Below the pieces are notes generated by a model that saw only the letters and a list, made by a program, of their open reading frames with translations, had not been told where the DNA came from and did no database searches. Below, piece by piece: positions 59,184 to 64,000 of a DNA stretch of 64,000 bases. The DNA is from Ailurus styani (Eukaryota; Chordata; Mammalia; Carnivora; Ailuridae): assembly GCA_002007465.1 (NCBI GenBank), contig LNAC01000347.1, positions 438,135-502,134 of the forward strand, given 5' to 3'. The stretch's first letter is position 1, and every line of letters begins with the position of its first letter. Position numbers and translations under genes: made by a program.

Positions 59184-61576
59184 TTCTAAGGGTGGAGAAA
59201 ACTAGGTAGATAGTATCTAACTGATAATCTGTATGTCAGGAAAGCAGCAAGCACTTGGCTCTTACAACAAGTAAATGAGCATTCAGAGCAGGAGGAGCCC
59301 TGCCCCCGAGCTCCTAAATTGTAATAATTTCAGCACCATCTCCTTGTTTCCTCAGCCCTAGGGATGATACTTTCTGCAGTTGTCACCTTCATGATACTGT
59401 ACTGTCCCTTTGTTGACGCTCTCAGTTCTCCAGGACCTAGTTATCTTCTTTGTAACTTAGTATATGGTTAAAGTAACTAGTATGATTCTGTCTCCCAGCT
59501 GGATCCCAACTGATGTAGTTAAGGAGCAGAGAATGTCCTGACAGTTAAACCTGGTGGCACGTGCAGAAAAACCAGGATGTTCTTGCCATGGATTCAGTCC
59601 AGAGAACTATCTCAACTTAAGGAAAAGTGAGAAAAGTGCCATCTTTCCTGTTGCCCTTCTGAGGAAGAGTCAGACAGATTGGCGGACAGACGGAGGGAGG
59701 GAAGATGCAGCAGAGAGTGGAATTCTTTTAAATTAAACCACTGCCCTCCCAAGTTGCTGTTGTTGTGTAATGCAAAGATTCCCTAGAAGACTGAAAAAGT
59801 AAGCCCAAAACAAAGTGCTGTCTCTCTGATGGGAGGCCACTGGGACTCGGGTTCACATAGGACAGTTGGGGTGGAATAACGTGCAGAAAGTACATGGAGG
59901 CAAATGTCAAGGAGTGCTTTGAATTCCAGCTTGAGGTTAAATATTATTGTCTTATAAGCAAAGAAGAGTAATGGAAAGGCTTAAAAGCCCAGTGTTATGA
60001 CTCTAGGAAAATAAGCAGGCAGTGCATGTGGGGTACATAAGAAGGGCCCAACTGCTCAGCATCACTCATCAGTGAAATGCAAATCAAAACCACAATGAGG
60101 TGTCACCTCACACCTGTCAGAATGGCTAAAACCAATAACACAAGACACAACAAGCGTTGGTGAGGATGTGGAGAAAAACGAACCTTCGTGCACTGTTGGT
60201 GGAAATGTAAATTGGTGCAGCCACTGTCGAAAACAGACTGGAGTGTCCTCAAAAAGTTAAAAATAGAACTATTTTTAACCCTATGATCCAGTAATCCCAC
60301 TATTTGGGTATTGACCCAAAAAATATGAAAACAGTAATTCAAAGAGATACATGCACCCCATGTTTATCGCAGCACTATTTATAATAGCCAAATGATGGCC
60401 GCAGTCCAAGTATCCACCAATAGATGAATAAAGAAGATGTGGTATCTATATACCATGGAATATTACTCAGCCAAAAAAAAAAAGAAATATTGGGACACCT
60501 GGGTGGCTCAGTTGGTTAAGCAGCTGCCTTTGGCTCAGGTCATGATCCCAGGGTCCTGGAATCGAGTTCGACATCAGACTCCTTGCTCAGCGGGGAGCCT
60601 GCTTCTCCCTGTGCCTCCACCTGCCACTCTGCCTGCATGTGCTCTCTCTCTCTGACAAATAAATAAATAAAATATTAAAAAAGAAAAAGATTAAAAAAAA
60701 AAGAACGAAATCTTGTCATTTCCAATGACACGGACCAACCTAAAGGGTACAATGCTAAGCAAATTAAGCCAGCTAGAGAAAGACAAATACCATATGATTT
60801 AACTCCTACGTGGAATTCAAGAAACAAGACAAATGAACAATGAAAACAAGAGACAAGCCAAAAAACCAGACTCTTAACTATAGAGAACAAACTGGGAGGA
60901 GGGTAGGGGGTGGGTGAAACGGGCAAAGGGGGTTAAAGAGCACACTTACTTTGATGAGTGGGGAGGAATGTGCAGAACCGGTGAATTACTATATTGTATG
61001 CCTGGAACTAATAAAACAGTGTATGTTAACTGTCCTGGAATTAAAATTAAAAAGCTTAATATAAAAAAAAAGGAGGGCCCATGTGAGGGCTGAGTTAATG
61101 GCTAGGACATTATTACAATGATTTGGAGGGAAAGAGAGTCTAGCCAGCGGGGTGGCCACAGGAATGGAGAGTAAGTGATGAGAAAAAGACATTCCTGAAC
61201 AGGGAGAAAGCTTCTGGTTCTGCACTTTGTTGTAGCTCCCAGAGGGCTCGGCCACAAGTCTTACACTCTACACGTCTTTCTGTGAATAAATGCATACATA
61301 TTTCCCCTTTTGGATTAATCTCTAACATATTTTAATCCTATTTAATTATGTAGTCCCATTTTGTAGCACCTTAAGAGTTAAAGAAGACTCAGTCCTATCA
61401 TCAGGGACAGTAAAGAACCTAACTTCCCTTTGTCCATTTAAAGGTGGAACCCTGATGTATGAACAGGTGCCCATGGTCCAAATCGATGGAATGAATTTGG
61501 TAGAAACCAGAGCTATCCTACGATACCTAGCTGCAAAATACGACTTGTATGGAAAGAACCTACAGGAACAAGTCTG
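54510..61576 (+). CDS. GSTA: Divergent glutathione S-transferase alpha (copy C), exons 2-4, 3' end outside window
   Basis: Three coding exons with the standard alpha GST sizes and phases: 54510-54596 (87 bp coding), 58989-59040 (52 bp) and 61444-61576 (133 bp), together about 90 residues of the glutathione-binding thioredoxin domain. All are open with GT-AG borders. Tyr9, Phe10, Gly12, Arg15, Gln54-Val55-Pro56 and Thr68 are present, but residue 67 is Glu where copy B and human alpha GSTs have Gln. Exon 3 ([17 protein letters not shown]) and the motifs [19 protein letters not shown] and [17 protein letters not shown] differ clearly from copy B, so it is an older paralogue. Exons 5-7 were not found before base 64000 and probably lie beyond. 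No exon 1 was identified. The ETRE motif recalls GSTA4-type proteins, but orthology is open; the symbol is a family label. Confidence 0.88.
55741..56020 (-). mobile_element. Carnivore SINE with a repeated end at N 55954
   Basis: Full element flanked by ATATACTCTT, but its last 64 bases (AGGACCCTGGGATCATGACC to the head) occur twice, on either side of the N, a sign of an unmerged overlap. Another N at 55750 lies in the poly(T). Confidence 0.9.
57566..57750 (+). mobile_element. Carnivore SINE, copy C intron 2
   Basis: Flanked by TTAACATTAAGTAT; slightly shortened CT-rich section. Confidence 0.95.
58005..58160 (+). mobile_element. L1 3' tail with (CAA)n
   Basis: GGTGAGTGCTGTGAATTGTA, ACAGACCTGTACCCCTGAGAC, AAATAATACATTATATGTTA, then an A-rich tail expanded to (CAA)n at 58117-58144. 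Confidence 0.8.
58989..59040 (+). CDS. GSTA: Copy C exon 3
   Basis: 52 bp after a pyrimidine-rich acceptor ending TTCTTTAG, donor GTGAGG. Encodes [17 protein letters not shown] plus one base. A long CT/CG/CA simple repeat begins 50 bases into the next intron. Confidence 0.92.
59090..59183. repeat. (CT)n-(CG)n-(CA)n compound repeat, copy C intron 3
   Basis: About 27 CT units (59090-59144), then alternating GC (59145-59159), then about 12 CA units. It starts 50 bases after exon 3. Confidence 0.95.
60040..61072 (+). mobile_element. L1 ORF2 end and 3' UTR, copy C intron 3, split by a SINE
   Basis: ATGCAAATCAAAACCACAATG, CACTGTTGGTGGAAATG, ATGGAATATTACTCAGCC are hallmark L1 ORF2 3' sequences; the 3' UTR runs to poly(A) near 61072. 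Frames are broken. The SINE 60492-60702 interrupts it. Confidence 0.9.
60492..60702 (+). mobile_element. Carnivore SINE inside the L1
   Basis: GGGACACCTGGGTGGCTCAGT, subfamily with TTGGTTAAGCAGCTGCC, tail AAATAAATAAAATATT and A-rich. Confidence 0.93.
61444..61576 (+). CDS. GSTA: Copy C exon 4
   Basis: 133 bp between CATTTAAAG and donor GTAACA. Encodes [37 protein letters not shown] and KNLQEQV plus two bases. The family length and phase fix the donor after ...GTCTG. Confidence 0.92.
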
Positions 61577-62369
61577 GTAACAACTACTTCTTACTTAAAA
61601 AACAAAATTAAAAAAAAAAAAGGAAAGTCTAACCTTTAGTCATGTTAGCAATCGTATGTAGTTCTTGATAGATTCACAGAAAATTCTTTTCTTGCTTTAA
61701 CTTCTTATTATGGAAAAATCTAACATATCAAAGGAGAGAGAATGGTAAAATAAACCCTATATACACATTTACTTTCGACAATTATCAATTCATGGCCAAT
61801 TACCCAGTTTATTTCATTTTCTGATTCTGTAGTGAGAACAAAGCAAGGACAAAAACGAGTGAAGGAAATCTGCCTCTTTCTGGTGAAATCTGTGTTTCTC
61901 TCCACTAGGTGGGAGTAAAGCACAGGGTAAATCACAAGAACGAATTCAAAATTTGGAGCGTGACCTTGGGAAACTGATTAAGGAAGTGGTCTTTGGAAAC
62001 CACTTCCTTAGTCTCTGGCTCACCAGATAGGCCCCTCAACCCCAAACTCCTGCCCTGCAGTGTCCCAGACATTCTTAATCCTCACGCATACACACTCGTC
62101 CTTTTGCAATGGGCCCACCTGTCTACAAACCGGCAAACGGTCTTGTCTTACCCGAATTTTAAAACAGCAACCCTATTGCAAATTATTGCACAGAATTAGA
62201 AAACCATTAGTTGGTAAACAATAAATAGTCCATTTTTACCAAAGGGGGTCTGTTTTAAATAAATTTCTCATTGTTTTAAGAATACATTTATTTTCAGAAG
62301 CTAAAATGTTTAAAGCAGTAACATTTTTGAAATAGATCTTGTATTTTAAAATCTTAACATAAGCTTTCT

Positions 62370-62371
<2 letters not shown>

Positions 62372-62408
<37 letters not shown>

Positions 62409-62591
62409 TTTTATTTATTCTTTTGACACAGAGAGAGAGATTACAAGTCGGCAGAGAGAGAGAGAGGAGAGAGAAGGAAGCAGGCTCCCCGCTGAGCAGA
62501 GAGCCCGACGTGGGCCTCGATCCCAGGACCCTGGGATCATGACCTGAGCCGAAGGCAGCGGCTTTAACCCACTGAGCCACCCAGGCGCCCC
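62372..62591 (-). mobile_element. Carnivore SINE with a long poly(T), copy C intron 4
   Basis: More than 30 Ts, complete body, target duplication AAGCTTTCTTCTT. Confidence 0.95.
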
Positions 62592-63061
62592 AAACCAAGC
62601 TTTCTTCTTGCTTTCTAACTGATTCTAATTGCCAAATTTCTGCTGATTGCATCCCTGCAGGGTAGTTTAATACATTCCTCTGTCGCTGTATTTCCTGTCA
62701 TTTGGTTGTTAGATAAGAGGTTTTATCAGACTCAAGTTCTAGTAGTTTTTGCAAGACTATTTCATGGGTATTGGTGCATTCCCCAATCAGGAAGCAAAAA
62801 ATATCTGTTTGTCTATTTTTTATGATAGTAACAGCCATTGGCGTTCAGTGCTATCATTCCTTCTGCATTTATTATCTAGGATACTTCTATAAAGAAAAAC
62901 TTTCCTTCATCTACTATCTGGTTATCTGGAGTACAATTTCCTCTGGAAAGACCTTTGTTTACCAATTTTCCAGATGAGTTGGCTCAACTGTGTCCAGCAA
63001 TTAATTATTGTTATTGTTCTGGTGTCACTATGAGCTTATCATTTTAAATATCTTTTTTTAT

Positions 63062-63268
63062 TCTATTTTTTATTTATTTATTTGACAGAGGGAGACACAG
63101 CAAGAGAGGGAACACAAGCAGAGAGAGTGGGAGAGGGAGAAGCAGGCTTCCTGCTGAGCAGGGAGCCTGATGCCAGGGAGCCTGATGCGGGGCTCGATCC
63201 TAGGACTCCGGGACCAAGACCTGAGCCTAAGGCAGATGCTTAATGACTGAGCCACCCAGGCACCCCCC
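63062..63268 (-). mobile_element. Carnivore SINE, older subfamily
   Basis: Contains a small internal duplication (AGGGAGCCTGATG twice, 63162-63188). Confidence 0.9.
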
Positions 63269-63345
63269 CTTTTTTTAAAAAAATTATTATTTGCCCCAGG
63301 GGTACAGGTCTGTGAATCATCAGGCTTACACCAGGCGCCCCCTTT
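63269..63345 (-). mobile_element. L1 3' tail, inverse
   Basis: AAATTATTATTTGCCCCAGG then GGTACAGGTCTGTGAATCAT: inverse of the tail at 58005-58160. Confidence 0.7.
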
Positions 63346-63639
63346 GATGTGTTTCAATTCACTTCAGTTGTTACTCTTATTTATGCTCAAATTGTCCTAC
63401 CTTTGGCCAGTGGGAGTGAAGTGGCTCTTGGGAATGTTTGACCTTACTCTAGCGGTCTCTGATATTCCTTATTACCTCCCGGATAATCCAGATTAACCCT
63501 GCACATCTCTTGTTCTGGACCTGAACTCAGCCATTTCTCTAAGGAGCTGTGGTTCCTTTCTTTTACTGCAAAAAAAATTTTAAGTACATCTTTCACAAAA
63601 CTAATGTTTATAAATTGAAAATGAGTTAATAATTTTTTC

Positions 63640-63844
63640 TTTTTTTTTTTTAAGATTTTATTTATTTATTTATTTGACACAGAGAGAGAGAGATCACAAG
63701 TAGGCAGAGAGGCAGGCAGAGAGAGAGGGAGAAGCAGGCTCCCTGCTGAGCAGAGAGCCCGATATGAGCTTCAATCCCAGGACCCTGAGATCATGACCTG
63801 AGCCGAAGGCAGAGGCTTTAACCCACTGAGCCACCCAGGCGCCC
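63640..63844 (-). mobile_element. Carnivore SINE, copy C intron 4
   Basis: Complete, flanked by AGTTAATAATTTTTT. Confidence 0.95.
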
Positions 63845-64000
63845 AAGTTAATAATTTTTTATGGGGCCTTCACTGGTATCTCATCATGATAAAACCTTGA
63901 TGTGTTAGATACTTTATATTTTAACACTCTTTCAACTATACAATCCCAAAACAACCCCACTGCTCAGAATGCTACTCTTCTGGCTCTCTGTTGCTGCAGA

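Larger units (their letters stand above)
61577..64000 (+). other. Copy C intron 4 (incomplete)
   Basis: From the exon 4 donor to the window end there is no exon 5. Holds SINEs at 62372, 63062 and 63640 and an inverse L1 tail at 63269. Confidence 0.7.

Noticed and set aside
62236..62652. 138-residue minus-strand frame
   Set aside because: It is a translated SINE with its poly(A) tail; the same [15 protein letters not shown] or [10 protein letters not shown] strings recur at many SINEs in the window.
63986..64000. Possible exon 5 acceptor of gene C (TCTGTTGCTGCAG then A) at the window end
   Set aside because: Exon 4 ends with TG in phase, so an exon starting with A would make TGA at once. The single visible base cannot support an exon.

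Overview
The window is nuclear DNA from a carnivoran mammal. It holds more than 30 copies of the tRNA-derived carnivore SINE (CAN-SINE/SINEC; head reads GGCGCCTGGGTGGCTCAG, tail carries AAATAAATAAAATCTT plus poly(A)). Most copies have the head 'GTGGGTTAAAGCCTCTGCC' and the tail 'GCCTACTTGTGATCTCTC', which I associate with mustelids (ferret, mink, marten and relatives); the family-level placement is an inference. The assembly is a draft: three long N runs (25435-25562, 40829-41031, 53781-54069) and seven single Ns, at least two of which sit on unmerged overlaps.

The only genes I can support belong to the alpha-class glutathione S-transferase (GSTA) cluster, all on the + strand. Copy A (about 14.07-24.15 kb) is a pseudogene: relic exon 1, broken exons 2 and 4, no exon 3 or exon 5, but intact exons 6 and 7. 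Copy B (about 27.08-40.58 kb) is complete: TATA-like box, non-coding exon 1, six coding exons with the standard family sizes (87 coding bases of exon 2, then 52, 133, 142, 132 and 126 bp), encoding 223 residues. Copy C (from 54.5 kb to beyond the window) shows coding exons 2-4 of a more divergent alpha GST; its exons 5-7 must lie to the right of base 64000.

Layout: 0-14 kb is repeat-rich intergenic DNA (SINEs, old L1 3' ends, hAT and MIR relics); 14-24 kb is pseudogene A; 24-27 kb is intergenic with an antisense L1 3' end; 27-40.6 kb is gene B; 40.6-54.5 kb is intergenic or the unidentified 5' end of gene C; 54.5-64 kb is gene C.

A and B are old tandem duplicates: promoter, intron 1 (including a shared MIR), intron 2 and intron 4 can be aligned by eye but are strongly diverged. 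A 2.7-kb block covering the end of intron 5, exons 6 and 7 and part of the 3' UTR (21135-24018 in A, 37767-40458 in B) is instead almost identical, with about ten substitutions and one 1-base indel by eye, plus a SINE present only in A. The 3' UTRs beyond it return to old divergence. This mosaic, best explained by a recent gene-conversion or rearrangement event at the 3' half, is the most interesting feature. I found no sign of a wholly new biological system.
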